Both the position numbers and the translations under genes were made by a program. The notes below the pieces were generated by a model. That model was not told the origin of the DNA. It saw nothing but the letters and a program-made list of their open reading frames with translations, and did no database searches. A stretch of 64,000 bases of DNA from Pontixanthobacter luteolus (GTDB taxonomy: Bacteria > Pseudomonadota > Alphaproteobacteria > Sphingomonadales > Sphingomonadaceae), in the NCBI RefSeq assembly GCF_009828095.1, contig NZ_WTYP01000001.1, positions 1,612,001 through 1,676,000 of the forward strand. Direction: 5' to 3'. This document shows, in pieces, positions 53,771 to 63,178 of the stretch; positions within the stretch are counted from its first letter, which is position 1; every line of letters starts with the position of its first letter.

Positions 53771-54528
53771 TGCGCATATTGGTCACCAATGACGATGGTA
53801 TTTTCGCCCCGGGCCTGAAGGTCCTCGAAGAAATTGCCGCTGAGTTCAGTGACGATATCTGGGTGTGCGCACCGCATGAGGAACAATCGGGAGCCGGCCA
53901 TTCGCTGACGCTCAACGCCCCGGTCCGGCTGCACCGGCACGGCGATCGCCGCTTTTCCGTCACCGGCACGCCGACGGATTCGGTAACGCTTGGACTTCGC
54001 AAAGTGATGGATAGCCCGCCCGACGTAATTCTGTCCGGGGTCAATCGCGGGGCGAACCTTGGCGATGACATCACCTATTCGGGCACCGTTTCGGCCGCCA
54101 TCGAAGGCGCTTTGGCGGGCATCAGGTCAATTGCGCTGAGCCAGGTTATCCGGCGCGGTGCAGAGCATGAACAATTCGATGCGACCCGCAAATGGGGCGC
54201 AAAAGCCATCGCGCCGCTGCTTGATGCTCCGCTGCCCTCGCGCACGCTCGTCAACGTGAACTTCCCCCCGCTCCCGGCAGACGAAATTGCCGGTATCCGG
54301 GCGGTGCGGCAGGGTTTCCATGACTATTCGCGGGGCTCGGTTGTCGAAGGGCGCGACCCGCGCGGCTTGCCCTATTTCTGGTTCGGCCTGCACGCGATTG
54401 AACATACACTGGATCATGGGACCGATCTGGAAGCAATCGACGAAGGGTTCGTGTCGGTTACTCCGCTGCAACTCGACCTGACACATCACACCTCGCTCGA
54501 AGCGTTGGCCGGGAGATACAAGGCATGA
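53770..54528 (+). CDS. surE: 5'/3'-nucleotidase SurE
   Basis: The 252-residue metal-dependent phosphatase has the SurE N-terminus RILVTNDDGIFAPGLKVLEE with the catalytic Asp pair, then APHEEQSGAGHSLT, SGVNRGANLGDDITYSGTVSAAIEG and the C-terminal DLEAIDEGFVSVTPL. It dephosphorylates nucleoside monophosphates, possibly as a stationary-phase housekeeping enzyme. It overlaps serS by one base and the LysM/M23 gene by four. Confidence 0.96.
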   Translation: MRILVTNDDGIFAPGLKVLEEIAAEFSDDIWVCAPHEEQSGAGHSLTLNAPVRLHRHGDRRFSVTGTPTDSVTLGLRKVMDSPPDVILSGVNRGANLGDDITYSGTVSAAIEGALAGIRSIALSQVIRRGAEHEQFDATRKWGAKAIAPLLDAPLPSRTLVNVNFPPLPADEIAGIRAVRQGFHDYSRGSVVEGRDPRGLPYFWFGLHAIEHTLDHGTDLEAIDEGFVSVTPLQLDLTHHTSLEALAGRYKA

Positions 54529-55292
54529 AGAAACTGGTTCTGGCAGCATTTGCCACCCTGCTGATTGCAGCAGGCGATCCCGCTACCGAAGCTGAACACA
54601 CGGTCGAGCCGGGTGAAACTTTGGGCGGCATTGCCAACCGTGCCAATGTACCCGCTTCGGTCATAGCCGCAGCCAATGGCATGGTGGAACCCTACAGCGT
54701 GCGTACGGGACAAGTCCTGCAAATCCCCCGTCAGCGCGTCCACACTGTGAAAGAAGGTGATACCGGCTTTGGCATCGCGCAGCGCTACGGCGTGCCGTTC
54801 GCAAACATCGCCATCGCCAACGGATTGGCCGAACCCTACACGATCAGCAACGGGCAGACCCTGATCATACCAGCGGTCGTGAAAGCCGTTGCCGCGCCCC
54901 AGACACCGCGCACCGAACCATATTTCCGCTGGCCGCATGATGGCGAGGTCATGCTCGGTTTTTCACTCCGCGAGGACGGCTCGGGCCATGACGGTATCGA
55001 CCTGAAAGCAAACCGGTTCGACATGGTCCGGGCATCGGCGTCCGGATCTGTGGTGTTTGCAGACAACACGAACCGGTTCGGCAGGCTGGTTGTCATCGAT
55101 CACGGTAACGGGTGGCGCACGCGCTACGGCCATCTCGATAGAATCACCGTGAAACTGCGCGACGTTGTGAAGACCGGTGAACGGATCGGGCTGGCCGGAG
55201 ATGCTGGCGTGGCAACCCGACCGGAACTGCATTTTGAAATCATGAAAGATAACAAGCGCGTTGACCCGGCGGCCAAGCTGCCGCAACGCTAA
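54525..55292 (+). CDS. NlpD-like LysM/M23 protein with degenerate active site
   Basis: The 255-residue exported protein has two LysM domains (about 24-69 and 73-117) and a C-terminal M23 (LytM) domain. H155, D159 (GHDGIDL) and H203 (YGHLDR) are kept, but the HxH motif reads E234-L-H236, so the first catalytic histidine is lost. This fits NlpD-type proteins, which activate amidases rather than cut peptidoglycan. The surE-nlpD order seen in other proteobacteria supports this. It starts with ATGA overlap of surE. Confidence 0.88.
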   Translation: MKKLVLAAFATLLIAAGDPATEAEHTVEPGETLGGIANRANVPASVIAAANGMVEPYSVRTGQVLQIPRQRVHTVKEGDTGFGIAQRYGVPFANIAIANGLAEPYTISNGQTLIIPAVVKAVAAPQTPRTEPYFRWPHDGEVMLGFSLREDGSGHDGIDLKANRFDMVRASASGSVVFADNTNRFGRLVVIDHGNGWRTRYGHLDRITVKLRDVVKTGERIGLAGDAGVATRPELHFEIMKDNKRVDPAAKLPQR

Positions 55293-55298
55293 AACACG

Positions 55299-56399
55299 AT
55301 GAGCAACCAGTTAGACCGGATTGGCGCGCCCGGTAGCGGGCGCCGCGTTCGCGGACCGCGGTTCCAACCGCTGCGCCGGGCGAGCCGGGTTCCCGTATGG
55401 GGCGATTTGGGCATCAGGTTGGGCTTGGCCCTGTTCCTGCTCGGCATCGTGGTCATGATCCACTGGTGGGACCGCGGCGGCCTGGTCGACAATCTCGACG
55501 GCGAAGTCAGCTTCCTCGACGTGGTCTATTTCACGATGATCTCTGTCACAACGACAGGTTTCGGCGACATCGCACCGATCAGTGACCGGGCCCGCATGGT
55601 CGAAGCGATCATCGTTACGCCGATCCGTTTTGCTGTATTTTTCATTTTCGTGGGCACCGCCTACAACTTCATTATCAAGCGCAGCTGGGAGAAGTTTCGA
55701 ATGGCGCGCATTCAGGAAAAGCTTTCGAACCATATCGTCGTCCTCGGCTATGGCGTCTCCGGCTCTGAATCGGTCAGCGAACTGATCGAACGGGGCACCG
55801 ATCCGCACAATATCGTGGTGATCGATCCCAGCGAAGAACGGCTCGCAGAGGCGGAGAAACTTGGCTGCAACGTGATGGCAGCGGATGCGACACGCGATGA
55901 AACGCTGAACGCGGTACGCATTACAGAGGCGAACAACGTCCTGGTATCAGCGGGCCGCGACGACACCTCCATCCTTATTGTTCTCACGGTGCGCCATCTG
56001 GCCCCCAAGGTACCGATCAGTGTGGTCGTGCGTGCAGACGATAATGAATTTCTGGCCCGTCAGGCCGGCGCAAACAACGTGATCAACCCGGTGCGCTTCA
56101 CCGGCCTGCTGCTCGCCGGTTCGGCGAAAGGCGCGCACATTGCGGACTATCTTGCCGATCTCGCTTCGGTGACCGGGCGTGTGCAGCTGGTCGAACGCGA
56201 AGTGACCAAGGAAGAATGCGGCTGCTCGATTACCGATTTGAAAACCGGCGGGCGCGGCCTCAGGGTGTACCGGGGCGGCAAGGTTCTCGGTTTCTGGGAA
56301 GAAGAATGCGAAAACCTGCTGCCCGGCGACATCGTGGTTGAAATTGTCCCGACAGATCACGGCGAAAAGCGCGGCGACGGACACGGTCGGCGCCGCTGA
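55299..56399 (+). CDS. Potassium channel with TrkA-N (RCK) domain
   Basis: The 366-residue protein has two membrane helices flanking a pore loop with the selectivity sequence TTTGFGDI near residue 87. A cytoplasmic TrkA-N nucleotide-binding domain follows (HIVVLGYGVSGSESVSELIE, VIDPSEERLAEAEKLGCNVMAADATRDE), then a TrkA-C-like end. It is a ligand-gated K+ channel of the MthK/Kch type. It begins seven bases after the M23 gene without a strong ribosome-binding site, so read-through expression is likely. Confidence 0.9.
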   Translation: MSNQLDRIGAPGSGRRVRGPRFQPLRRASRVPVWGDLGIRLGLALFLLGIVVMIHWWDRGGLVDNLDGEVSFLDVVYFTMISVTTTGFGDIAPISDRARMVEAIIVTPIRFAVFFIFVGTAYNFIIKRSWEKFRMARIQEKLSNHIVVLGYGVSGSESVSELIERGTDPHNIVVIDPSEERLAEAEKLGCNVMAADATRDETLNAVRITEANNVLVSAGRDDTSILIVLTVRHLAPKVPISVVVRADDNEFLARQAGANNVINPVRFTGLLLAGSAKGAHIADYLADLASVTGRVQLVEREVTKEECGCSITDLKTGGRGLRVYRGGKVLGFWEEECENLLPGDIVVEIVPTDHGEKRGDGHGRRR

Positions 56400-56427
56400 C
56401 GGATATTTCGCCGACCTTCCGCCGCAG

Positions 56428-56826
56428 TCAGCTGAAGTAAACGAAAACCCCGCCCATCGCAGCCATGCCGACAATGAAATGGCCAGCGTCGATCGCAAAC
56501 AGTTTGCCCGATTTGCGCTGGAACAGATAATTGATCCCGATTGCCGGCACCATGATCCCAATCGCGAACCCGACGGAGATCATCATGATGCCCCGCGTGC
56601 TCGGGTTGGTCATCGCGAACTGATGTCCCAGCATTAGTGCAATCAACAGTTCAAACAGAAAGCACAGCCCGAAAATCAGCGCTGCATTGCCTGACTTTAT
56701 CTGTTCGTCGGACAGCCCAGCCTCTCGCTGCCAGACCTTGCCGAAAAGGGCCGAATACCAGATTGCCCCCACGATGAAGAAAGCAGCGGCGGCCAGAAAC
56801 ACAGCCAGCAGATTGACATTACCCAT
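56428..56826 (-). CDS. DUF1761 membrane protein
   Basis: The 132-residue protein has four hydrophobic helices and the DUF1761 pattern [35 protein letters not shown] near the start. The function of the family is unknown. GAGAGGGG precedes the ATG. It is convergent with the potassium channel gene and divergent from rimO. Confidence 0.85.
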   Translation of the reverse strand: MGNVNLLAVFLAAAAFFIVGAIWYSALFGKVWQREAGLSDEQIKSGNAALIFGLCFLFELLIALMLGHQFAMTNPSTRGIMMISVGFAIGIMVPAIGINYLFQRKSGKLFAIDAGHFIVGMAAMGGVFVYFS

Positions 56827-56906
56827 TTCGATTTCCCCTCTCAGGTGCGTCCCATTGCACAGGGGATAGCGCAAAGCGCGCTGTGGGTGTAGAGGGCCGC
56901 GCAATC

Positions 56907-58286
56907 ATGAACACCGCAACAACTCTCCCTGAAGCCAAAAAGATCGGCATGGTCAGCCTCGGCTGCCCCAAGGCACTGGTCGATTCCGAACGCATCCTGA
57001 CCCGGCTCCGCGCCGATGGATATGCCATGTCGCCCGATTATGCCGGCGCTGACGTGGTGCTGGTCAACACCTGCGGCTTCCTCGACAGCGCGAAGGAAGA
57101 AAGCCTGCAGGCCATTGGCGAGGCGATCGCCGAAAATGGCCGCGTGATCGTGACCGGTTGCATGGGCGAGGAAGCGGACGCGATCCGCGCAGCCCATCCG
57201 CAGGTGCTCGCCGTTACGGGCGCGCATCAATATGAACAGGTTGTGGAGGCCGTGCACACCCATGCACCGCCGTCACAAGGTCCGTTTGTCGACCTGATTC
57301 CGCAGCCGTCCGATACCGATATCAAGCTGACCCCGCGGCATTACAGCTATCTGAAGATTTCAGAGGGCTGCAACCATTCCTGCGCCTTCTGCATCATCCC
57401 GGACCTGCGCGGAAAACTCGCCAGCCGCCGGATCGATGCGGTTCTGCGCGAGGCGGAAAAACTGGTCGCTGCAGGCACCAAGGAACTGCTGGTGATCAGC
57501 CAGGATACCAGCGCGTACGGCGTCGACACCCGGCACGAGCCGCGCGATTGGAAAGGCCGCGAGGTCCGCGCCCACATGACCGACATGGCACGGGAACTGG
57601 GCCAGCTGCGAACGCCCGAAGGCGAGACGCCGTGGACCCGCCTGCACTATGTCTATCCATACCCGCACGTTGACGCGGTGATCCCGCTGATGGCGGAGGG
57701 GCTGCTGACACCCTATCTCGACATCCCGTTCCAGCACGCCAGCCCCAAGGTGCTGAAAGCGATGAAACGCCCCGCCAACGAAGCAAAGGTGCTGGAACGA
57801 CTGAAAAGCTGGCGCGAAATTTGCCCGGAAATCGCGATCCGGTCCAGCTTCGTAGTCGGCTTCCCCGGCGAGACAGAGGACGATTTCCGTTACCTGCTCG
57901 ACTGGCTGGAGGAGGCCCAGCTCGACCGCGTGGGCGCATTCCGGTTCGAACCGGTTGAAGGTGCCCAGGCGAATGCCCTGCCCGATCATGTGCCGGAAGA
58001 AATCAAGGAAGAACGCTTCGCCCGCGTGATGGAAGTCACTGAACGCATCAGCGCGGCGAAACTGAAAGCCAAGGTCGGCAAGGTCATTCAGGTGATCGTG
58101 GACGAAGTTGGCGAGCCGGACGAAGATGGCGATATCGGAGCCACCGCCCGCAGCCAGGCAGACGCTCCTGAAATCGACGGCGCCGTCTATTTGCGTAACG
58201 TGGCCACCACGCTGAAAGCAGGCGATTTCGTAGACGTGACGGTAGAAGACGCCGACGCGCACGATCTGTTTGGCGTGCCCGCATAA
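56907..58286 (+). CDS. rimO: Ribosomal protein uS12 methylthiotransferase RimO
   Basis: The 459-residue radical-SAM enzyme methylthiolates Asp89 of ribosomal protein S12. The UPF0004 N-domain has [28 protein letters not shown] and VTGCMGE, whose three Cys bind one cluster. The radical-SAM cluster is CNHSCAFC near 157, and the TRAM domain lies at the C-terminus. GCPKxxVDSE and the NTCxFLDSA style distinguish RimO from MiaB. The start is ATG at 56907. Confidence 0.95.
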   Translation: MNTATTLPEAKKIGMVSLGCPKALVDSERILTRLRADGYAMSPDYAGADVVLVNTCGFLDSAKEESLQAIGEAIAENGRVIVTGCMGEEADAIRAAHPQVLAVTGAHQYEQVVEAVHTHAPPSQGPFVDLIPQPSDTDIKLTPRHYSYLKISEGCNHSCAFCIIPDLRGKLASRRIDAVLREAEKLVAAGTKELLVISQDTSAYGVDTRHEPRDWKGREVRAHMTDMARELGQLRTPEGETPWTRLHYVYPYPHVDAVIPLMAEGLLTPYLDIPFQHASPKVLKAMKRPANEAKVLERLKSWREICPEIAIRSSFVVGFPGETEDDFRYLLDWLEEAQLDRVGAFRFEPVEGAQANALPDHVPEEIKEERFARVMEVTERISAAKLKAKVGKVIQVIVDEVGEPDEDGDIGATARSQADAPEIDGAVYLRNVATTLKAGDFVDVTVEDADAHDLFGVPA

Positions 58287-58322
58287 AGTAGGTCTAGAGC
58301 GGCACGCGGACGGCTGCGGCCG

Positions 58323-59984
58323 TCAGAATTGCTGCCGTATTTGCTCCATGACGATCGCTGGCTGATCCTGCATGAGGAAACTGCCCGCATCGTCGATGAT
58401 TTTTGCATTTTCCAAGCCAAGCCGGGCACACGACATCGCCACAAAATCGGGCGGAGCGTTGCTGTCATTGTCGCCGACCAGAATTGTAAACGGAACCCGC
58501 AAGGCGGCGAATGAGCTTGAATAGTCGCTGCTCCAGTTGAGCATGGTGTCGATCGCTCCGTCCGGACCGGATTTCAGGCCGTAACCGGCTGCCAAACGGA
58601 ACCTCCTGACCACTTCGGGGTCACGCACCGTTTCGAGTTCGCGCGGACACGCTTCGTAATAATCGTCTACAAAGCGATGAAAATCGCCGGTTCCCATGCT
58701 GGCGAGCATAGCTCGCATGTAAACTCTGGCCAGACCGGGCGCCATTCGCGAAATTCGAAAATGCACTCTCTGTCTTGCTGGCAAGAAACCATAATCCGAA
58801 TGCTTTGCAATCGGCATGAATGGCCCCACAAGCAAAGCTGCCTGAATGCGTTCGGGGCCAAGCTGCGCCATTGCCAGCAAAAACGGCGTGCCGGCCTGCG
58901 TGCCCACACAAACCGGGCGCGCAGCACCGATATATTCGAGAAATTCCGGCATTCTGGAGGCAAATTGGCGTGGGCTGTCAGTGCTTGGCTTGGTGCCTGT
59001 GGTTGCGCCGTAGAACGGACGCCATGGCGCGATGAACCGGAGGCCTGCGTTCACAGCTGCATCGGCAACCCGGTTTGTAACAAGCGGACCTTCCAGTGCG
59101 TGAAAGAACAGCACCGGCCTGCCTTCTGGGTCGCCAAATTCTTCCCACGCAATCTTGCTGCCATCCGCTGCGGTAAAGATGTTTTCGCAAACATGATCGA
59201 CCGGCGCGGCAGAATGATCCGGCAGCTCCAGCGAATGGACAAAACCTGCATAGAGAAGGAGCAGATCCTCTTTTGACCCGATCGACAGCTTTCTCTGAAG
59301 TGCCTTCAACTGGTTTCGAGCGGTTCCGATCGAACGGCCGCGAGCTTCGGCGAATTCGCGCACACTGCCGCCTTCGACGAGGTGTCTGGTCAAGGCGATT
59401 TCAGTGCCTGTCAGCTTCAGTGCGCGTTGAAATGCCTCTGCACTGCGTTCGCTCCAGCGAAGGCGCACCACGGTGAAAGAGTTAATCGGCACTTCACCGG
59501 AAGTGTCCGTTTCGATCGAAAACCAGCGCCCTTTTTCATCTTCAGCCGAAGTGTGAAGCTGGATGAAACCGGCATCCCCACCTGCATTTGAGCAGCGTAG
59601 CCGCTCCTTGTCTTCTTTGTCAGTCAGGTGGTTAAACAGCCAGTCTGGAATAGGTTGCCCCACCGCAAGTTCACCGGTTGGAAAAAGTTTTGGGTTCACC
59701 GCGACAACGCGAAAATCCCGGTCGATAGCCAGATCGCAATCCAGCGGCTGTGACTGTACTGTGGTCAGGCCTGCAAAATCGGAACTTCTCAACGGATACA
59801 TTTTGTCGAGAATGCTCTCGGCATTTTCGAAATGCATGTCGATTGGTCCCGATATCTGCTTCAATTCTCCTTCAGCCGCCACGACTTCATGGAGCAGTTC
59901 CACAAACTCCTCTGGCGATGCGATGGCCGCATAGGCTTTTGCCACAACGTCCTGCAGCATCTGATCTCGCGTAGCTTCGGTCAT
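58323..59984 (-). CDS. LuxR-type regulator fused to an inactive alpha/beta-hydrolase fold
   Basis: The 553-residue protein has an N-terminal PAS-like region (about 70-180), a LuxR helix-turn-helix (TGTEIALTRHLVEGGSVREFAEARGRS and the following helix, about 190-245) and an alpha/beta-hydrolase domain (about 268-545). At the nucleophile elbow GxSxG reads GTQAG (Q363 for Ser), and where the catalytic His is expected it reads DDAGSFLM (S535). The Asp step GDND is kept. The hydrolase domain is therefore probably a ligand sensor, not an enzyme. No target operator is visible nearby; rimO is convergent. Confidence 0.85.
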   Translation of the reverse strand: MTEATRDQMLQDVVAKAYAAIASPEEFVELLHEVVAAEGELKQISGPIDMHFENAESILDKMYPLRSSDFAGLTTVQSQPLDCDLAIDRDFRVVAVNPKLFPTGELAVGQPIPDWLFNHLTDKEDKERLRCSNAGGDAGFIQLHTSAEDEKGRWFSIETDTSGEVPINSFTVVRLRWSERSAEAFQRALKLTGTEIALTRHLVEGGSVREFAEARGRSIGTARNQLKALQRKLSIGSKEDLLLLYAGFVHSLELPDHSAAPVDHVCENIFTAADGSKIAWEEFGDPEGRPVLFFHALEGPLVTNRVADAAVNAGLRFIAPWRPFYGATTGTKPSTDSPRQFASRMPEFLEYIGAARPVCVGTQAGTPFLLAMAQLGPERIQAALLVGPFMPIAKHSDYGFLPARQRVHFRISRMAPGLARVYMRAMLASMGTGDFHRFVDDYYEACPRELETVRDPEVVRRFRLAAGYGLKSGPDGAIDTMLNWSSDYSSSFAALRVPFTILVGDNDSNAPPDFVAMSCARLGLENAKIIDDAGSFLMQDQPAIVMEQIRQQF

Positions 59985-60086
59985 TTATCCCAATTCATTT
60001 TCGCTGCCTCTGCTGCGACCGGCAGCACCTCGCATCTGCGCATAAGATCAATCGGTGACAATCGCGCTAAGGTTCGATGATTAATG

Positions 60087-60120
60087 AAAAAAGGGCCGCG
60101 TTCCGTCAAGAACGCAGCCC
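60087..60120 (-). terminator. rho-independent terminator of the Cys-repeat protein gene
   Basis: On the minus strand GGGCTGCGTTC pairs with GGAACGCGGCCC around a short loop and is followed by six T residues (60092-60087), 35 bases after the stop. Confidence 0.8.
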
Positions 60121-60154
60121 AGGTCAGCCTGATGGGGTCACGACATCAGGAATC

Positions 60155-60454
60155 TTATTTGACGCAGTATTTGCCCGAAGCTTTCAGGCCTGAAGGGCAG
60201 CTGCCGCTGCGCACTTCAGCATGGTCCCCGCGGTCACCGACACAGTAGTTTGCAGAAGCCTTGAACCCGGTTGGGCAGGAGCCAAGCTTGACGATTGCGA
60301 CTTGCGAGCTGGACTTGCAGCTGGAACCGCTGGCCTTGAAACCTTTCGGGCAGGAACCATCCTTGGTCACTTCGGAAGAACTGGACTGAGCATAGGCTGC
60401 AGGGGCAGTGCCGACGGAAAGCGCGATTGCGCCGAGAATTGCGGTGAAACGCAT
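60155..60454 (-). CDS. Secreted protein with three CPxG-x-KAS-C repeats
   Basis: The 99-residue protein has a signal peptide ending near AAYAQ. The mature part consists of three repeats of GSCPxG[FL]KAS, each closed by a second Cys exactly 11 residues later: C35/C46, C60/C71, C86/C97, at periods of 25 and 26. This strongly suggests three small disulfide loops. I do not recognise the family. AAAGGAAT precedes the ATG. It sits 76 bases after an unrelated Cys-containing secreted protein on the same strand. Confidence 0.78.
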   Translation of the reverse strand: MRFTAILGAIALSVGTAPAAYAQSSSSEVTKDGSCPKGFKASGSSCKSSSQVAIVKLGSCPTGFKASANYCVGDRGDHAEVRSGSCPSGLKASGKYCVK

Positions 60455-60530
60455 AACGGTATTCCTTTGTCTGAATGGGGGCGGTGCGACGGAAAAAGAC
60501 TTTGGGATCGCATCCCGCCGCACCTAACTT

Positions 60531-61403
60531 TTATCCTTGGGGACCGCGGCGATAGGCAACGGCCAGCGCACTCTTGCCGGTTTTGTCGTTGAACCACTGG
60601 CAGAAGAAATCGGTGCCGGATTTGTCCGTGTGAAGAGCGCCGAAGTTGAATGTCAGCATCGTCCGGCCGCGCTTGTTCAACAGTGCGTCATAGGCGCCAG
60701 AGCGCTGCGAATTGCTGCCGGTCGCGGTCGGTTCATAGCCGAGCGAATGGCCGGTATGCAGCATCACATCCTTGCCCTTGTAATTGTTGATGCGCGGGCC
60801 GTTCACATTGTCCAATTGTTCCGAACCGTCATAAGATACGCATTGGATGCTGTAGGCATGCTTGTCGTACTTCGCCTTGTCGACCTCAACATACAGCACG
60901 TCGCCAACAGCCAGGCCGGAATAAAGACAGCCATTGGTCGCCTGAACGTCGCGGCGCTCTATCAGTCCGGAACGCTCTTCCGTGCTGATGCCTTTGCTGA
61001 AAGTGTATTTGCCGTCGCGTCCGACGAAAGCATTGCCAATACCCAGATTTGCGCAATTGAGCTGTCCGGTGAACTTGGCAGGAACCGGGCCTGCCCCGCC
61101 GACATGATCTGGCGCACGGGCGCTGCATGGCGAATTTGAATTGCTGCCAAGATTGGCATTGCAATAGGAACCATCGGCGGAACGGCCGACCCCTGCCCGC
61201 CTCGAACTGCCGCGCCGCTTCTTGCCGCTTACGGTTTCAACGATATCCTCGGCCTGAGCTGCAGTCTGCTCGACTTCCTTCGCCTTCTTTTCGATTTTTT
61301 TGACTTTGCTTTTCAGCTTGTCGAACGGTCCGGCGTGCACAGGTGCGCTGAATGTCGTTGCGGCTAGAGCAAGGCCTACCGCCGTCCAGATTGCTTTTGT
61401 CAT
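60531..61403 (-). CDS. Secreted hypothetical protein with coiled-coil N-terminus
   Basis: The 290-residue protein has a signal peptide ending in SAPVHA. A charged Lys/Glu coiled-coil-like stretch (KLKSKVKKIEKKAKEVEQ) is followed by a Cys-containing domain (YCNANLGS, SPCSAR, LNCANLG, NGCLYSG, IQCVSYDG, FFCQWF). The C-terminal part reads as a compact domain with LGYEPTATGSNSQ. Even Cys spacing suggests disulfides in the periplasm. Family unknown. The start is the ATG with GAGGGAT upstream. Confidence 0.72.
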   Translation of the reverse strand: MTKAIWTAVGLALAATTFSAPVHAGPFDKLKSKVKKIEKKAKEVEQTAAQAEDIVETVSGKKRRGSSRRAGVGRSADGSYCNANLGSNSNSPCSARAPDHVGGAGPVPAKFTGQLNCANLGIGNAFVGRDGKYTFSKGISTEERSGLIERRDVQATNGCLYSGLAVGDVLYVEVDKAKYDKHAYSIQCVSYDGSEQLDNVNGPRINNYKGKDVMLHTGHSLGYEPTATGSNSQRSGAYDALLNKRGRTMLTFNFGALHTDKSGTDFFCQWFNDKTGKSALAVAYRRGPQG

Positions 61404-61557
61404 GATACGATCCCTCGTTTGGAGTTGAGGGCTGCCGGATAGGTCGTGCCGGCCTTCCGGCGAATGTCCCATCTGGTACAAATCTGTGCTTTTGCTGAAT
61501 TTTTTCAGCCAATTTGCCCCGGCAGGCTGCAGGCGAAACCGGCAGCCTGCTGGATGG

Positions 61558-63096
61558 CTACCGTATCTGGCTTGCATTCTTTCTGCTCAAGAACGCTATC
61601 GGCGTGAATTCGTCAGGAATTATCCGTCCGTACCTATATAGATCCGCGCGCAGTTCCGGGAATTGCGAAAGCAGCTCCTCGTTTTGAGGCAAATTGGACG
61701 GCGTGTAGAATAGCTCGAATTTCTTTGGTTGCAGTGCACCGATCGCCGTTTCGCGATATCGATCATCAGCCAGTGCGGATTGAAGCACCCGTGCGGCTTC
61801 TTCATTCTGGCCGGCACATTGCAAAGCCTGAGCAGCAAGGCTTTGAGAAACTTCCCAATTGTTTCGAAGGAATTCCAGATCCCCGTCAATCTCGTCCGCC
61901 CGGCCAAGGTTCTGGAGCGCGCAGACATTGTTTCTGGCGATGATCATCTTCGCGAATTGGGACCCGTAATTCCCCGCCACCTGCCCCGCCAGCGCGTTGG
62001 CCGCCAGCCCGTCTTCCCATCGATCGTGACCGATCAGGCGTGATGCGCGATTGATGACAAAGCTCACCACCCAGGGGTTCGCGTCAGGGTCCAATCCTGC
62101 GAGATCGTCGAACACGGCATCGGCTTTGGCCCGCTGGCCAATCGCATCATATGCATAAGCCTGGATATTGAGGGCCCACCCGTCCCCTTCTTCGATGTTC
62201 TTGAGGGTGCCGTTCCTCTCACGCCATTTCTGCGCGAGCGCGATGGCGTCTTCATACCGCCCTTCAAAATACAGGCCATGTGCAGCATCGGAAAATCGAT
62301 CTCTGTCCGATTCGTTATTCTCCAGCCGCGCCTCGGCCCAGAAAGAATACTCTTCGCTGATCGGTTTCAGATTTGGCCCTGCTCGTTCTTCGATCCTCGG
62401 CCAAATCGGTTCGTATTTGCGATTGGCCAGCAGGTGGATGTAGCTGCTTGGATCCCGGATCAGCCGCAAGAGACCGTCAACCTGCTCTAGCTTTTCTTGA
62501 CGGACTGCCGCGTCCAGAGCGTTGGAAACAATACCGCCCTCCAGCTCGGATGGAAAAACCGCAAGTTTCCCGTCCGAAAACCATTGCAAAGCCTGATCTT
62601 CGAACTGCTCGATACGTCCCTTTTCCCGCAGCATTCGCACACTGGCCCAGAACCGGTCCCGACCCAATTCTGCGAGCTGTGCGTCACTCAGTGAACGAAA
62701 CCGGTCCAGCACGGCTTGCGCATTTCCCGTCTTGCCCTCGAAATACAGGGCAAGGAAGGTGTAATCTGTGTCTGGGGCGATCTTTTCAAGTTCGGCCACC
62801 TTGCGGGCGCCCAGTTCGTATTCATCTCTCTCACTGGCACAAAGCGCTTCTGAATATACCAGGCCGTGTTTGAACCGCGCCGGATCTGGCATTCTGCGAT
62901 CAAGTTCCGAAAATACAGGCACGCCAATAGAGCATGAATTGCTATACCAGGGCTTCTCACGGTCATCCAATGCCGCGAACAGTTCCGCGTCAGTCATATT
63001 GGATGCATCGATCTCTGCCGGGCTTTCGGATGGCTGGGCCAAGACAGGAGAACCCACTAACGCGCAGGCTGCGACAAACAGTTTCAGTTGCTTCAT
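61558..63096 (-). CDS. Secreted TPR-like protein of unknown function
   Basis: The 512-residue protein has a signal peptide ending in SPVLA. The rest is alpha-helical with TPR-like pairs (HGLYFEGRYEDAIALAQKWRERNG, ALNIQAYAYDAIGQRAKADAVFDDLAGLDPDANP, ALQCAGQNEEAARVLQSAL). It is probably a periplasmic protein-interaction scaffold. Start ATG has GGGGTTAA upstream at long spacing. It is upstream of, and co-directional with, two smaller secreted Cys-containing proteins and divergent from the transglutaminase-like gene. Confidence 0.78.
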   Translation of the reverse strand: MKQLKLFVAACALVGSPVLAQPSESPAEIDASNMTDAELFAALDDREKPWYSNSCSIGVPVFSELDRRMPDPARFKHGLVYSEALCASERDEYELGARKVAELEKIAPDTDYTFLALYFEGKTGNAQAVLDRFRSLSDAQLAELGRDRFWASVRMLREKGRIEQFEDQALQWFSDGKLAVFPSELEGGIVSNALDAAVRQEKLEQVDGLLRLIRDPSSYIHLLANRKYEPIWPRIEERAGPNLKPISEEYSFWAEARLENNESDRDRFSDAAHGLYFEGRYEDAIALAQKWRERNGTLKNIEEGDGWALNIQAYAYDAIGQRAKADAVFDDLAGLDPDANPWVVSFVINRASRLIGHDRWEDGLAANALAGQVAGNYGSQFAKMIIARNNVCALQNLGRADEIDGDLEFLRNNWEVSQSLAAQALQCAGQNEEAARVLQSALADDRYRETAIGALQPKKFELFYTPSNLPQNEELLSQFPELRADLYRYGRIIPDEFTPIAFLSRKNASQIR

Positions 63097-63178
63097 GTTG
63101 ATACGTTAACCCCTCTACCGCCTAAAACACCATAAAAAACAATCTGAAACCCCACCCCTTGCCGAGCGTTATCATACC

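Noticed and set aside
58309-58324. GACGGC-TGCG-GCCGTC hairpin between rimO and the LuxR gene
   Set aside because: The stem is perfect but only 6 bp and has no T-run on either strand, so terminator function is not supported.
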